64,000 nt of DNA from Sutcliffiella sp. FSL R7-0096 (GCF_038595065.1 NZ_CP152003.1:290001-354000); one strand, 5' to 3'; counted from the first letter of the stretch, positions 1 to 8,147 are shown. The notes: a model not told the origin generated them from the sequence alone. Numbers and translations: made by a program.

Positions 1-60
1 GTATAACTCAATATGGTTTGGAGGTTTCTACCAGGTACCAATAATTCCTGATTACGAAGA
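1..60 (+). promoter_or_regulatory. Adenine-sensing purine riboswitch aptamer (5' end cut by window edge)
   Basis: The window opens inside a purine aptamer. The P2/L2 segment (ATATGGT loop), the invariant J2/3 stretch TTTCTACC at 26-33, the P3/L3 arm (AGGTACC...CCTG) and the J3/1 stretch GATTAC at 50-55 are all readable. The specificity base, equivalent to xpt position 74, is T52. A pyrimidine U there is known to select adenine, while C selects guanine. The 5' strand of P1 lies before base 1. The 3' side of P3 and P1 is shared with the terminator hairpin at 47-109, the architecture of the B. subtilis pbuE (ydhL) ON switch, in which bound adenine blocks terminator formation. The controlled gene is the deaminase at 133. 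Confidence 0.9.
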
Positions 61-109
61 AAATACAAGAATTTTCACTTGTGCTTTCTTCGTAATCAGG
101 ATTTTTTTT
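47..109 (+). terminator. Riboswitch expression-platform terminator
   Basis: The arm at 47-62 pairs perfectly over 16 bp with 85-100, and an eight-T run follows at 102-109. The 5' arm includes the 3' strands of aptamer P3 and P1, so terminator and ligand-bound aptamer are mutually exclusive. This predicts transcription read-through into the deaminase gene when adenine is plentiful. Confidence 0.9.
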
Positions 110-132
110 GTTGAAAAATAGGAGGGGTCACA

Positions 133-1134
133 ATGAATTTTACTAAAATGCCTAAAATTGAACTTCACTGCCATTTGGATGGGAGTGTTAGACCGGAGAC
201 CATCATGGACATCGCAAAGAAAGACGACATCCGTATACCTTCCTTCGATAAGGAAGTATTGAAAGAAGAACTAATTGCCCCACTAAACTGCGAATCCTTA
301 GATGAATATCTTAAAAAATTTTCTATTCCTAATTTAGTAATGCAGTCAAAAGAAAATTTGAAAAGAATTTCTTATGAGCTTTTTGAAGATGCAGCAAAGG
401 AAAATGTAAAATATATGGAGGTTCGATTTGCACCCTTGCTTCATACGAAAATGGGATTATCTATAGAAGAAATTATCCTTAGTGTGATAGAGGGAATGAA
501 AGAGGCAGAAGAGAAGTTTGATATTCATGGAAATATCATATTGTCATGTATGAGAACGATGGCGGTGGAAAGTGCCTTTGAGGTCGTTGAGAAGGGGAAA
601 GAATTCTTAGGGAAAGGGGTTGTCGCAATTGATTTGTGTGCTTCTGAGGAGGAAGGTTTTTGCAGGGAATTTATTGAACCAATCACATTGGCTAGAGATT
701 ATGGCTATAGAGTAACGATTCACGCAGGTGAAACTGGAATCGGAAAAAATGTGCTTGAGGCAGTAAAATTATTAGGGGCTGAAAGAATCGGACACGGTGT
801 GTTCATTCATGATTGTGAAGAAGCTTATGATATTGTAAAGCAAAAACAGGTTGTACTTGAAATGTGTCCAACAAGTAATGTCCAAACCAAAGCAGTAAAC
901 CAAATCAGTGATCATCCAATCTGCGATTTCCACAGGGATGGAATAAAAGTAACCGTTAATACAGACAACAGAACGGTTTCGAACACAACAATGGCAGAGG
1001 AATGTGATATAGTCTGGAATGAATTTGCTATGAGGGATGTAGAGTATAAACAGATTTACATGAATAGCGTGCAAGCCTCTTTTGCAAATGCAAAGGTAAA
1101 GGAACATCTGAAGAAATATTTACAGTACATTTAA
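133..1134 (+). CDS. add: Adenosine deaminase family protein (adenosine or adenine deaminase)
   Basis: Cytosolic zinc hydrolase of purine salvage that removes the 6-amino group from adenosine or adenine. Visible metal and catalytic motifs are HCHLDGS at residues 12-18, HAGE at 197-200 (catalytic Glu200), RIGHG ending around residue 223 and NTDN at 276-279. The last motif is NTDDP in many classical adenosine deaminases. The length of 333 residues is normal for the family. An AGGAGGGG ribosome site lies 7 nt before ATG 133. The adenine riboswitch just upstream implies induction by adenine, as in the known add riboswitches of other bacteria. That context leaves open whether adenosine or free adenine is the main substrate, and family membership alone does not settle it. 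Confidence 0.88.
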   Translation: MNFTKMPKIELHCHLDGSVRPETIMDIAKKDDIRIPSFDKEVLKEELIAPLNCESLDEYLKKFSIPNLVMQSKENLKRISYELFEDAAKENVKYMEVRFAPLLHTKMGLSIEEIILSVIEGMKEAEEKFDIHGNIILSCMRTMAVESAFEVVEKGKEFLGKGVVAIDLCASEEEGFCREFIEPITLARDYGYRVTIHAGETGIGKNVLEAVKLLGAERIGHGVFIHDCEEAYDIVKQKQVVLEMCPTSNVQTKAVNQISDHPICDFHRDGIKVTVNTDNRTVSNTTMAEECDIVWNEFAMRDVEYKQIYMNSVQASFANAKVKEHLKKYLQYI

Positions 1135-1206
1135 ACATAATCGTCTTTTGAATCCCAGTAAATGGTTGAAATTCAGAAAGAATTGGTATAAAGGTAGCTT
1201 TAAAAT

Positions 1207-1238
1207 AAAACACCGTTTCAGTAAAGAAACGGTGTTTT
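1207..1238. terminator. Bidirectional terminator between add and brnQ
   Basis: A 13-bp perfect inverted repeat (1207-1219 with 1226-1238) is flanked by A and T runs. It lies between the convergent ends of add and brnQ and can serve both strands. Confidence 0.85.
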
Positions 1239-1277
1239 ATGTGTTATGTCGCTCTCACAATTTTATTATGGGAGTCA

Positions 1278-2630
1278 TTAACTAGCCTTTCTTTCAAGCT
1301 GTACACGTTGCGGCTTTTCTTTTTTAACCTGCGCCCAAACATACCCTAACAAACCACCGATAATCGCTGGGAGAATCCACCCCAATCCTACTTCATATAA
1401 AGGAAGAACCGCGGTAAATAGGTTTTCAATAGCCGCAATGCTCATTCCTGCAGCCTTTAACGCATCAGATATTGCGACAACGGAAGTAAAAATCATGCTT
1501 CCTTGATACACTTCTTTTTTTCCTTTAAAGAATGAATGTAAAAAGGTTAAGGCCATCAGACAGACAACAAATGGATAAATGGCGACCAACACAGGTACAG
1601 AGACCGCAATCAATTGAGTTAAGCCCACATTTGCAAAAATAGCACTTATCGTGGATAACATAATAACAAAGGTCTTATAAGGAATGTTTGGTAACAGTTT
1701 ATTGAAATACGAAGAACAAGAAATTATAAGACCGATACTTGTTGTGAGACAAGCGGCAATAACGATTAGGCTTAGTAAAAGTCCACCATAAGCTCCAAAA
1801 AAGTGGGTGGCTGCACCTGATAACACGGCGCCTCCATTTTCTAATTGTCCTAGTGTTTCCACACTTGAAGCCCCAATATAAGATAGGGAAGTATAAATGA
1901 TGGCAAGAAGTCCTGCAGCAATACTGCCTGCTTTTGTTACAGCAATCATAATTTCCTTTTTAGATGTCGCACCTTTTGCTTTCACGGCGTTGATGACAAC
2001 GATCCCGAATACAAAGGCAGCAAGGGCATCCATTGTCAGGTATCCCTCTTGAAATCCAGTGAAAAAGGAGCCATCTACATAACTTTCCGTAGGTGCTTGG
2101 AAACTGCCAATTGGGAAGATAAATGCCGTTGCAATTAAGATTCCTATGAAAATTAATAATAGTGGGGTTAAAACTTTCCCTACAATATCGACTATTTTAG
2201 TAGACTTCAAAGAAAAGAATACGGTAACGCCAAAAAATAGAATGGTGAAGATCAATAATCCAAAGCTACTGCTCTCTTCTGACAAGAAAGGCCTAATTCC
2301 CATTTCAAAGGACGCAGTTCCTGTTCTTGGGATGGCAAATAGAGGTCCGATGGCTAGATACAAAATAACGGTAAATGCAAGTCCGAAAGCGGGGTGTACC
2401 CTGCTTGCCAAGGACTGAAGATCACTTTTGCCCGAATAGCCTAACGCTAATACTCCAAGTAGTGGTAAGCCAACCCCCGTTACGATAAAGCCCGCATTAG
2501 CAGACCATATATTCGTACCTGCAGATTGTCCGAGCATGGCTGGAAAAATTAAATTCCCCGCACCAAAGAATAAAGCAAAAAGCATAAAACCAATGGCTAG
2601 TACAAATGAAAAAGGCATGTTGGTTTTCAT
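1278..2630 (-). CDS. brnQ: Branched-chain amino acid:cation symporter (LIVCS family)
   Basis: Integral membrane carrier that imports leucine, isoleucine and valine with Na+ or H+. The 450-residue protein is almost wholly hydrophobic with about 12 membrane segments. It starts with the family hallmark FALFFGAGNLIFPAMLG near residues 17-34 and ends with a short basic tail, all typical of BrnQ/BraB. AGGAGG sits 8 nt before the ATG at 2630. The gene is divergent from a GntR-family regulator, and three copies of a palindromic motif lie in the shared promoter region, so repression or autoregulation by that regulator is likely. Bacilli often carry several BrnQ paralogues, so exact orthology is not certain. 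Confidence 0.92.
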   Translation of the reverse strand: MKTNMPFSFVLAIGFMLFALFFGAGNLIFPAMLGQSAGTNIWSANAGFIVTGVGLPLLGVLALGYSGKSDLQSLASRVHPAFGLAFTVILYLAIGPLFAIPRTGTASFEMGIRPFLSEESSSFGLLIFTILFFGVTVFFSLKSTKIVDIVGKVLTPLLLIFIGILIATAFIFPIGSFQAPTESYVDGSFFTGFQEGYLTMDALAAFVFGIVVINAVKAKGATSKKEIMIAVTKAGSIAAGLLAIIYTSLSYIGASSVETLGQLENGGAVLSGAATHFFGAYGGLLLSLIVIAACLTTSIGLIISCSSYFNKLLPNIPYKTFVIMLSTISAIFANVGLTQLIAVSVPVLVAIYPFVVCLMALTFLHSFFKGKKEVYQGSMIFTSVVAISDALKAAGMSIAAIENLFTAVLPLYEVGLGWILPAIIGGLLGYVWAQVKKEKPQRVQLERKAS

Positions 2631-2692
2631 CTCAAATCCTCCTGGTAGTCTAGTTGTTTTAAGTAAATATATAGAAAGTTAGTTCGATTAGG

Positions 2693-2773
2693 TAATATAT
2701 TGCATAACACAAGATATCACATGCAGAATATTTATGCAATATATTACGTAGATTTGTTTTATGCAATATATTG
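2693..2773. promoter_or_regulatory. Three-copy operator between brnQ and the GntR-type regulator
   Basis: TTATGCAATATATTA occurs at 2732-2746. It appears inverted and exact at 2693-2707, and with one change (final G) at 2759-2773. The core TGCAATATATTGTA of the third copy is a near-perfect dyad. All three lie between the divergent brnQ and gntR starts, as expected for sites of the adjacent regulator. Binding is inferred from sequence only. Confidence 0.7.
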
Positions 2774-2855
2774 TATTTAAAAGCAGAATGCTATACACTT
2801 TTAACATATATTACTTGAAGTCGTATTTGATTTTTTATAAAGGTGGTTGTTCATT

Positions 2856-3527
2856 ATGCCCATACCTTCTAACTATTCATCTCCCAATCGTGTGTCTGCA
2901 AAAAAGCGCGCTTTTTCTCAAATTCAAGAGTGGATCATCGATGGAACGCTTCAACCGAAAGAAAAGCTAAATGATGCGGAACTTGCACAAGCTTTAGGTG
3001 TGAGTAGAACACCTATACGGGAAGCGCTGCAATTACTGAATGTTCAAGGTTTAGTGGAAATGTTTCCAGGGGTAGGCACGCAAGTAACCTCTGTAAATAA
3101 AGAAGACATAACCAAAATTCTACCTCCATTAGGGGCATTAGAGGCCTTAGCAGCTGAACTTGCAACACCCTTAATTACCCAAGACACGATAAATGCATTG
3201 CGTGAGATAAATAATAAATTCGCTCATGCCATCAAAAAAGGTGATTTTTATTCCGCTTTAAAGCAGGATGAACAGTTTCATAATATTATTGTAGAGAATG
3301 CACAAAACCCGTACCTTGCCAATTCAGTATCCAATCTACAGGCACATGTTCTGCGTCTCTATTTTCACCAATCCATTATTCTTACAGATACTTCTATAGA
3401 AGAGCACGAGTCCATATTAAAAGCATTCGAGAATCGCGATAAAGAAATGGCTGCTAAAATAGCACGCACAAACTGGCTGCGTGCTATTGATGAGTTTTAT
3501 GCGGAGCAAGAAGGCAGCGGGGAATAG
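2856..3527 (+). CDS. GntR-family (FadR subfamily, FCD domain) transcriptional regulator
   Basis: DNA-binding repressor or activator of about 223 residues. An N-terminal winged helix-turn-helix has the GntR signature LGVSRTPIREALQLL near residues 48-62. A C-terminal all-helical FCD ligand domain follows, with conserved DEQFH and HVLRLYFH segments that supply metal or ligand contacts in this family. A TTG at 2847 also opens the frame, but AAAGGTGG ends directly against it. ATG 2856 has correct spacing and is preferred. Divergent from brnQ with three operator copies between them, so amino-acid transport control and autoregulation are the obvious inference. The ligand is unknown. Confidence 0.9.
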   Translation: MPIPSNYSSPNRVSAKKRAFSQIQEWIIDGTLQPKEKLNDAELAQALGVSRTPIREALQLLNVQGLVEMFPGVGTQVTSVNKEDITKILPPLGALEALAAELATPLITQDTINALREINNKFAHAIKKGDFYSALKQDEQFHNIIVENAQNPYLANSVSNLQAHVLRLYFHQSIILTDTSIEEHESILKAFENRDKEMAAKIARTNWLRAIDEFYAEQEGSGE

Positions 3528-3541
3528 ATAAGATAAAGTAC

Positions 3542-3575
3542 AAACGCATCTCTTTTAGTGGAGGCGTTTTTATTT
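3542..3575 (+). terminator. Terminator after the GntR-type regulator
   Basis: AAACGC (3542-3547) pairs with GCGTTT (3564-3569), extended by CTC/GAG past a two-base bulge, and is followed by a T-rich tail. Confidence 0.65.
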
Positions 3576-3714
3576 AAAGTGAACCCGGATCGGGACTTGT
3601 GGTGAGGAAAATGAAAAGAGTATCTTCGCTTAAATGGTGGGGGATGGGGGAACATATGTAACATATGCAAAGGGACGAATCAACCAAAAGAGTTATATAG
3701 AGGGATAGACGCAC

Positions 3715-3789
3715 GTGGATAAGCGGATACAGGAATTGATAGATTTAACAAAAGGGAAATTCAGGTTACAAGATTACTATTTAGTGTGA
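3715..3789 (+). pseudogene. Possible 24-codon 5' remnant of a lost gene
   Basis: A GTG at 3715 with GAGGG about 10 nt upstream opens a 24-codon frame (starting VDKRIQELIDLT) that looks like a real protein N-terminus but stops at 3789. It lies in a decayed region next to two clear pseudogenes. The rest of 3576-3820 shows nothing recognisable. The parent family was not identified and the call is tentative. Confidence 0.25.
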
Positions 3790-3820
3790 CATGGTGATGC
3801 CTGAAGCTCTCAATTACTCT

Positions 3821-4385
3821 CTAAGCGCAATCCCTATCCACCCCGTTCCCCAGCCTATTAAACACCCCAGTATAATCAACAACCAATCCGTCTGCATCAA
3901 CCGCAATGGTAGCTTTATAGTCGTAACAGCGGTAAAGGAAATACCACAATCCGTCTTCCTCACGAAAGTATTGATAGGATTGGGGTACTTTTTTGAATTC
4001 TAGAGTGGGGACATCTATGTAGACCATGTAGAAGTTTTCTTTCCGATTACTATCCTATTCCATTCGATTGATCGGCAGGAGTTGGAGAATGGGTAGTAGA
4101 AATGTCGATGTCTATGAAGCATTGTAGATTATCCGATGCCTCTCCGTCTTGATTGAATCAGTTTCCTTTGCCATCTGTATGTAATTTTAAATCGTACTGT
4201 TATCAACAATCAGCTTAACTTTTCTTGTAATCCAAATGGTGTCTAAGTCTACTTGGTATTGAACTTGGGTGGGAGAGTACATAGATCACTGTGCTTTGGA
4301 CCACTTCACTATCCACCTCTTCCTCTAATTTGGGATATTCACAACCGTATTGCTATTCGTTATTCCAGACTACCTTTTTCTCCAA
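3821..4385 (-). pseudogene. Broken putative glycolipid-binding domain gene (PF06475-like)
   Basis: Reading the minus strand and switching frames gives, in family order: KVVWNNE then a TAG then QYGCEYPKLEEE; VESTVIY-like text; YQVDLDTIWITRKVKL; LKLHTDGKGN with TGA where the family has Trp; FIDIDISTTHSP (family CIDIDI..TPFTNTLPI); and NFYMVYIDVPTLEF through ADGLVVDYTGVFNRL at the C-terminus. The total span of about 188 codons matches the family length. At least three frameshifts and three in-frame stops separate the blocks, so it cannot make the protein. It starts 10 nt past the stop of the methyltransferase gene, suggesting a former operon. The last 68 codons remain open by chance. Assignment is from remembered family motifs, not an alignment. 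Confidence 0.7.
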
Positions 4386-4395
4386 CGGAAATCCC

Positions 4396-4998
4396 TCATT
4401 TCTTTTTAACACTGGTAGATATAAACATGGAAGCATCTTGTTTCATGAATATCCCTTTTCCATGATAAAAAGTCTTCATAGTAATGGATGTAAATCCGGT
4501 TTCTGATAGCAATTGCTTTAGCTCCTCTTGAGAGAATCCGTTGTGGACGGATGGATGCTGTACGCGTTCGTTTTTGTCAAAGTCGACTAGGATGAGTTTT
4601 TCACCGGGATGTAAGGAGTTGTAAAGTTCTTTTAATAATTGTTTTGTGTCTGGGATATGAAGTAGCACCAAGGAAAGTAATAGGATGTCCGCTTTGAGAT
4701 CTGAACTTTCCTTGGTGAAATCGGAATAACGCACACGGGCATTGGTGATGCCTTTATTTTTTATTTTAGCCGCTGCTACCTCGAGCATTTGCTTAGACGA
4801 ATCTACGAGCAGAACGGATTCTACGGAATCGGCTAGCGCTAAACTAACGAGGCCGGTTCCACTGCCATAGTCGATTAGAGATTTAGATTGGCTGTCTCGT
4901 AGTTCCGTTTTTACTTCCTTTGATATGATGTTTGCCAACTTGATTCTTTCTTCTGTATCATACTTTTTTGCCATTTGTTCGAAAACATTTTGTTCCAT
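4396..4998 (-). CDS. Class I SAM-dependent methyltransferase
   Basis: Soluble methyltransferase of 200 residues. SAM-binding motif I is IDYGSGTGLVSLALA (residues 42-56), followed by an acidic loop LLVDSSKQ and a post-motif block DILLLSLVLLHIPD, all typical of the methyltransferase 11/25 group. CGGAGAG lies 8 nt before the ATG at 4998. Methyl acceptor not predictable. It is the only intact gene in a decayed stretch: the broken glycolipid-binding gene follows it and a collapsed transporter gene precedes it, both on the same strand, so its own function may be marginal. Confidence 0.85.
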   Translation of the reverse strand: MEQNVFEQMAKKYDTEERIKLANIISKEVKTELRDSQSKSLIDYGSGTGLVSLALADSVESVLLVDSSKQMLEVAAAKIKNKGITNARVRYSDFTKESSDLKADILLLSLVLLHIPDTKQLLKELYNSLHPGEKLILVDFDKNERVQHPSVHNGFSQEELKQLLSETGFTSITMKTFYHGKGIFMKQDASMFISTSVKKK

Positions 4999-5061
4999 GT
5001 GTCACTCTCCGTATAAATGATTTTTTAGCATAAAAGACCTTAAGCAATTAATCCCTGTTTA

Positions 5062-5250
5062 TCATAATACCTGCGCAATGACCGCTAACATAGGGAGCTC
5101 AATCAATGGACCGATGATAAGGGCCAGGGCAGGATGAATGAATCCGCATGTGCTACTATGCAAGGGTTTTGACTTAATGATAAACCCAGCCCGATTGCAA
5201 TTAAGATGAGGATGAATTGAAATTTTCCGAATGATGCTAATATGTAATGC
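5062..5250 (-). pseudogene. Collapsed membrane transporter gene (ArsB/ACR3 or BASS-like ends only)
   Basis: The minus strand keeps an AAGGAG site (5250-5255) and an N-terminus-like hydrophobic stretch (FGKFQFILILIAIGLGLSLS). Then, in another frame, it shows a C-terminus-like stretch (HPALALIIGPLIELPMLAVI) ending in TGA at 5062-5064. IGPLIELP near the C-terminus recalls arsenite or bile-acid:sodium family carriers. The 8 or so central membrane helices are missing, so an internal deletion plus frameshift is inferred. Family assignment is tentative. The remaining bases to 5480 hold no gene. Confidence 0.45.
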
Positions 5251-5262
5251 TCCTTAAGGTTT

Positions 5263-5277
5263 ACCTAATTAATAGGT
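5263..5277. promoter_or_regulatory. Small dyad, possible orphan operator
   Basis: ACCTA-ATTAA-TAGGT forms 5-bp inverted arms, followed at 5285 by a half-site ACCTA. It sits just upstream of the collapsed transporter gene and may be its former operator. No regulator gene remains nearby. Confidence 0.3.
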
Positions 5278-5482
5278 TAAGTGTACCTAATACATACCAA
5301 AAATGCACCTTTGGGAAAACCATTAAATTATGCCTTGATAATTCCAAAATTTTGATAATATACTAGGGGGATTGCTTTTTAATTAAGGTTGTAATGGTAT
5401 ATTCAAAAGGGCTTAAAGATATAGAACCATTAATATTAAACATCATTATCGGAGTACCTTCAAAACAGAAAAGGAGCAAAGT

Positions 5483-6118
5483 ATGGATATTTTTGTAGAT
5501 TATAGTTGGGAACTATTCATTGTCGCAGAAGTACTGTCATTCTTGGCGTTATTAGGATTCGGTTTATTTAGGTATTTCTTTAACAGGCCAGGGTTCAGCA
5601 TGGTATTTATTGTAGCCTTTCTGATGCTGCTTGTGTTGGAATCTGCCCTGGGGCTCTATGTGTATCAACAAACGGGAGAGATTTCAACGTTCATCATCGT
5701 GATCACAGTATTTGTCATTTACGCATGTACATTCGGTATATTTGATTTCCTTCGATTAGACCGATGGATGCGGCTTAAGATCGGAAAGCTTCGAGGCGTG
5801 GAGCTGCTTACAGAGAAAGACTACGAAATCATGGAGCGGACCAGAAACCCCAAATACAAAGCGAAGAAATACCGCATATCCTCTTTTATTCATCTGGCTA
5901 TCTTTCTTACTGCCCAAATCATCTTCTGGACGATGGGTACTGACAGTGTGTCGGAAATGATCAGCTATCTCAGAGACTTTTCCTGGCTGGAAAATGAAAC
6001 GGCAGAAGGTACACCGTATCCCAATGACACCCTTTATGGAATCGGCGTCATCTGGGGGATCGTCTTTATCGTAGACTTCCTTTACTCATGGTCATATACG
6101 GTGTTTCCGAGTAAATAA
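5483..6118 (+). CDS. Uncharacterised multi-pass membrane protein
   Basis: Not recognised. 211 residues with about five hydrophobic helices: residues 10-30, 36-60, 65-90, 134-155 and 185-205. A basic cytoplasmic-looking loop (residues 95-130, RLDRWMRLKIGKLRG) separates the third and fourth. A short acidic segment precedes the last helix. AAGGAG lies about 8 nt before the ATG. It stands alone, followed by an inverted repeat, so it is probably monocistronic. Clean start and codon use argue for a real gene. No catalytic motif was seen. Confidence 0.75.
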   Translation: MDIFVDYSWELFIVAEVLSFLALLGFGLFRYFFNRPGFSMVFIVAFLMLLVLESALGLYVYQQTGEISTFIIVITVFVIYACTFGIFDFLRLDRWMRLKIGKLRGVELLTEKDYEIMERTRNPKYKAKKYRISSFIHLAIFLTAQIIFWTMGTDSVSEMISYLRDFSWLENETAEGTPYPNDTLYGIGVIWGIVFIVDFLYSWSYTVFPSK

Positions 6119-6127
6119 GAGATGAAC

Positions 6128-6159
6128 AACACCCCATTGGTACATTCTAATGGGGTGTT
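6128..6159. terminator. Hairpin after the 5483 gene
   Basis: AACACCCCATT (6128-6138) pairs perfectly with AATGGGGTGTT (6149-6159). The T run afterwards is poor, so efficiency is uncertain. Confidence 0.5.
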
Positions 6160-6250
6160 AGTCATTCCATCCTTTTACCGACTACCCATTTACATACAAT
6201 CATTACATTTGTAACTACTCCCATTAATGTGAACCAAATAAGATAATAAT

Positions 6251-6433
6251 AGGCTCTTTTCTAAAAGATTGTTGCTATTCACGGGTGAAAAGTACAATTG
6301 GACTTTTCATTGCTTTCATAGTCTTGAATTTGCAAGCAGTATTCTTAGCACAATAGGGAAAAGAGCATGACAGTAAGTAATATAACAGGTTGATTGGAAG
6401 TTACGAAAGCAACAAAATATACGAAAACAGCCT
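6251..6433. repeat. Non-autonomous inverted-repeat element, copy A (183 bp)
   Basis: The left end at 6251-6276 and the reversed right end at 6408-6433 match at 20 of 26 positions (AGGCT.TTTTC...TTGTTGCT). AATAAT is duplicated immediately outside both ends (6245-6250 and 6434-6439). Internal blocks CAATTGGACTTTT and GGGAAAAGAGCATGACAGTAAG recur in copy B at 29720. There is no coding capacity. MITE-like by structure. No autonomous partner is present in the window. Confidence 0.7.
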
Positions 6434-6462
6434 AATAATAAGAACGGAATCAAGGAGGGCAT

Positions 6463-7410
6463 ATGATGACGGTTGTGCGAATGAAAAATATAGTGAAAAG
6501 ATACGGATCACAGTTAGTATTGGATAACATAGACCTGAATTTAGCTGAAGGAGAAATTGTTGGTTTACTGGGACCGAATGGGGCGGGGAAAACGACATTG
6601 ATTCACGTCTTGTCAGGGATCATCGGGTTTGACTCAGGTAATGTCCATGTGTTCGGAAAGGAACAATCATCAAACCTATTGGATATTAAACGGGAAATTG
6701 GGCTTGTGACGCAAGAAATTTCTTTGATAACAGATTTAAGTGCAAGGGAAAACCTGGAGTTTTTCGGAGGTATTTATGGTCTCAAGGGCAAAGAATTAAA
6801 AGAAAGAGTAGATGAAACGTTGGAGTTTGTTGGTTTAAAAGAACATGCCAGAAAGCTGCCTGTCAAATTTTCTGGCGGGATGCAAAGGAGGCTTAACATT
6901 GCCTGTGCACTTGTTCATAGACCTAAGTTTCTAATTATGGATGAACCGACGGTGGGAATCGATCCCCAATCCAGAAACCACATTTTAGAGACAATCCGAA
7001 AGCTGAATGGGCAGGGAACAACGATTTTATACTCCACTCATTACATGGAAGAGGTCCAAAACCTAGCATCGCGTGTTGTTATCATGGATCAAGGGCATGT
7101 CATTGCAGTAGGCACCATCAAAGAACTAGTGAAAAGAATTCAACACGAAGAAAAAATAAAAATGGTAGTAGCAAACCCAACGGACCTTCTTTTAGAAAGA
7201 CTCCATAAGCTTGACGGGATAAAAAAAGTGACACGAAACCACAAGGAAATAACAGTAATTTCACAAGTTGGAGCGGGAAATCTCGATCGTGCACTTTCCA
7301 TTGCAAAAGACTTTGGGGGAATCCTATCCGTCACTGCAGAAGAACCGACCTTGGAGGATGTGTTTTTAACCCTGACCGGTAAAAGCCTTCGTGATGGAGG
7401 GGAGGAATAA
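6463..7410 (+). CDS. ABC-2 exporter ATP-binding protein
   Basis: Cytoplasmic ATPase of an efflux complex with the two permeases that follow. Walker A GPNGAGKT is at residues 37-44, the signature SGGMQRR at about 137, and Walker B LIMDEPTVGID around 157-167, followed by the H-loop STHYMEE. A C-terminal extension of about 90 residues is typical of the drug and antibiotic resistance exporters. ATG 6463 and ATG 6466 both follow AAGGAGG; the second has better spacing. Gene order (ATPase, permeases, kinase, regulator) resembles B. subtilis yvfRSTU with one additional permease. The substrate is probably a membrane-active compound, by inference. Confidence 0.92.
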   Translation: MMTVVRMKNIVKRYGSQLVLDNIDLNLAEGEIVGLLGPNGAGKTTLIHVLSGIIGFDSGNVHVFGKEQSSNLLDIKREIGLVTQEISLITDLSARENLEFFGGIYGLKGKELKERVDETLEFVGLKEHARKLPVKFSGGMQRRLNIACALVHRPKFLIMDEPTVGIDPQSRNHILETIRKLNGQGTTILYSTHYMEEVQNLASRVVIMDQGHVIAVGTIKELVKRIQHEEKIKMVVANPTDLLLERLHKLDGIKKVTRNHKEITVISQVGAGNLDRALSIAKDFGGILSVTAEEPTLEDVFLTLTGKSLRDGGEE

Positions 7411-7412
7411 CC

Positions 7413-8147
7413 ATGATAGTAAGATCTAGTTATTTTATCCTTCGCAGGATGCTCAGAAACTATATAGGTATGGTGATCTTACTGGTTACCCCGATTGCCT
7501 TAATAACTGTTTTGGGAATGATAGCGGATGATGCGGTGAATGAATCTCTTGGCATTCCTATTCAGGATGAAATTGCGGTTACTATGGTTTTCGCCTTTCT
7601 TATGTTTGGTGGCTTTTACACAATGGAGTATATTAGAGGCGACCTGATGACTTCCATGAAATGGAGAATGTACTCCTTGCCATACCAAGCTCATAAGCAT
7701 GCATATTCTATTTTGATTTCAAGTTCACTCTTTAATGTGCTTCAGAGCTTTATCATTGTAGTTTACACATTTTTTGTCTACGACGTCCATTGGGGGAATT
7801 TGGCGTTCGTGTTGTTAACTCTTTTGACAGTATCCATTCTTATCCAATTTTTGTTCACCAACTTGGTTTTAGGGGTGAATAATTATAAAACTGCTGAGCG
7901 GCTTGGGACAGGATTTGGACTGGTATGCTTAATGCTGGCAGAAGTTTGGTTCCCTCTGCCGGAAGGTCGCCTGTTTCACCTGCTGTCAACCTACAGCAAC
8001 CCCTTTTCCCTTGGCAAAAACATGATTTTTGCTAACATGACAGGGGAAAATATAGATAAAGCATTGATCAGCTTTCTTATTCTGATTACTTCATCTATCC
8101 TATTGGCTATTTCAGCCGCGTATTTTGGAAGGCGGAAGCTTCTATGA
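7413..8147 (+). CDS. ABC-2 type permease, first subunit
   Basis: Integral membrane subunit of 244 residues with about six transmembrane helices and no large extracytoplasmic loop, like the compact YvfS-type permeases. It begins 2 nt after the ATPase stop with GGAGGGGAGGA upstream. It overlaps the next permease by 4 nt (ATGA), indicating translational coupling and a heteromeric permease. Confidence 0.88.
   Translation: MIVRSSYFILRRMLRNYIGMVILLVTPIALITVLGMIADDAVNESLGIPIQDEIAVTMVFAFLMFGGFYTMEYIRGDLMTSMKWRMYSLPYQAHKHAYSILISSSLFNVLQSFIIVVYTFFVYDVHWGNLAFVLLTLLTVSILIQFLFTNLVLGVNNYKTAERLGTGFGLVCLMLAEVWFPLPEGRLFHLLSTYSNPFSLGKNMIFANMTGENIDKALISFLILITSSILLAISAAYFGRRKLL

Noticed and set aside
4253-4506. 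Plus-strand frames around 4.3-4.5 kb
   Set aside because: They are the complement of the glycolipid-binding pseudogene and the methyltransferase end. No family resemblance.
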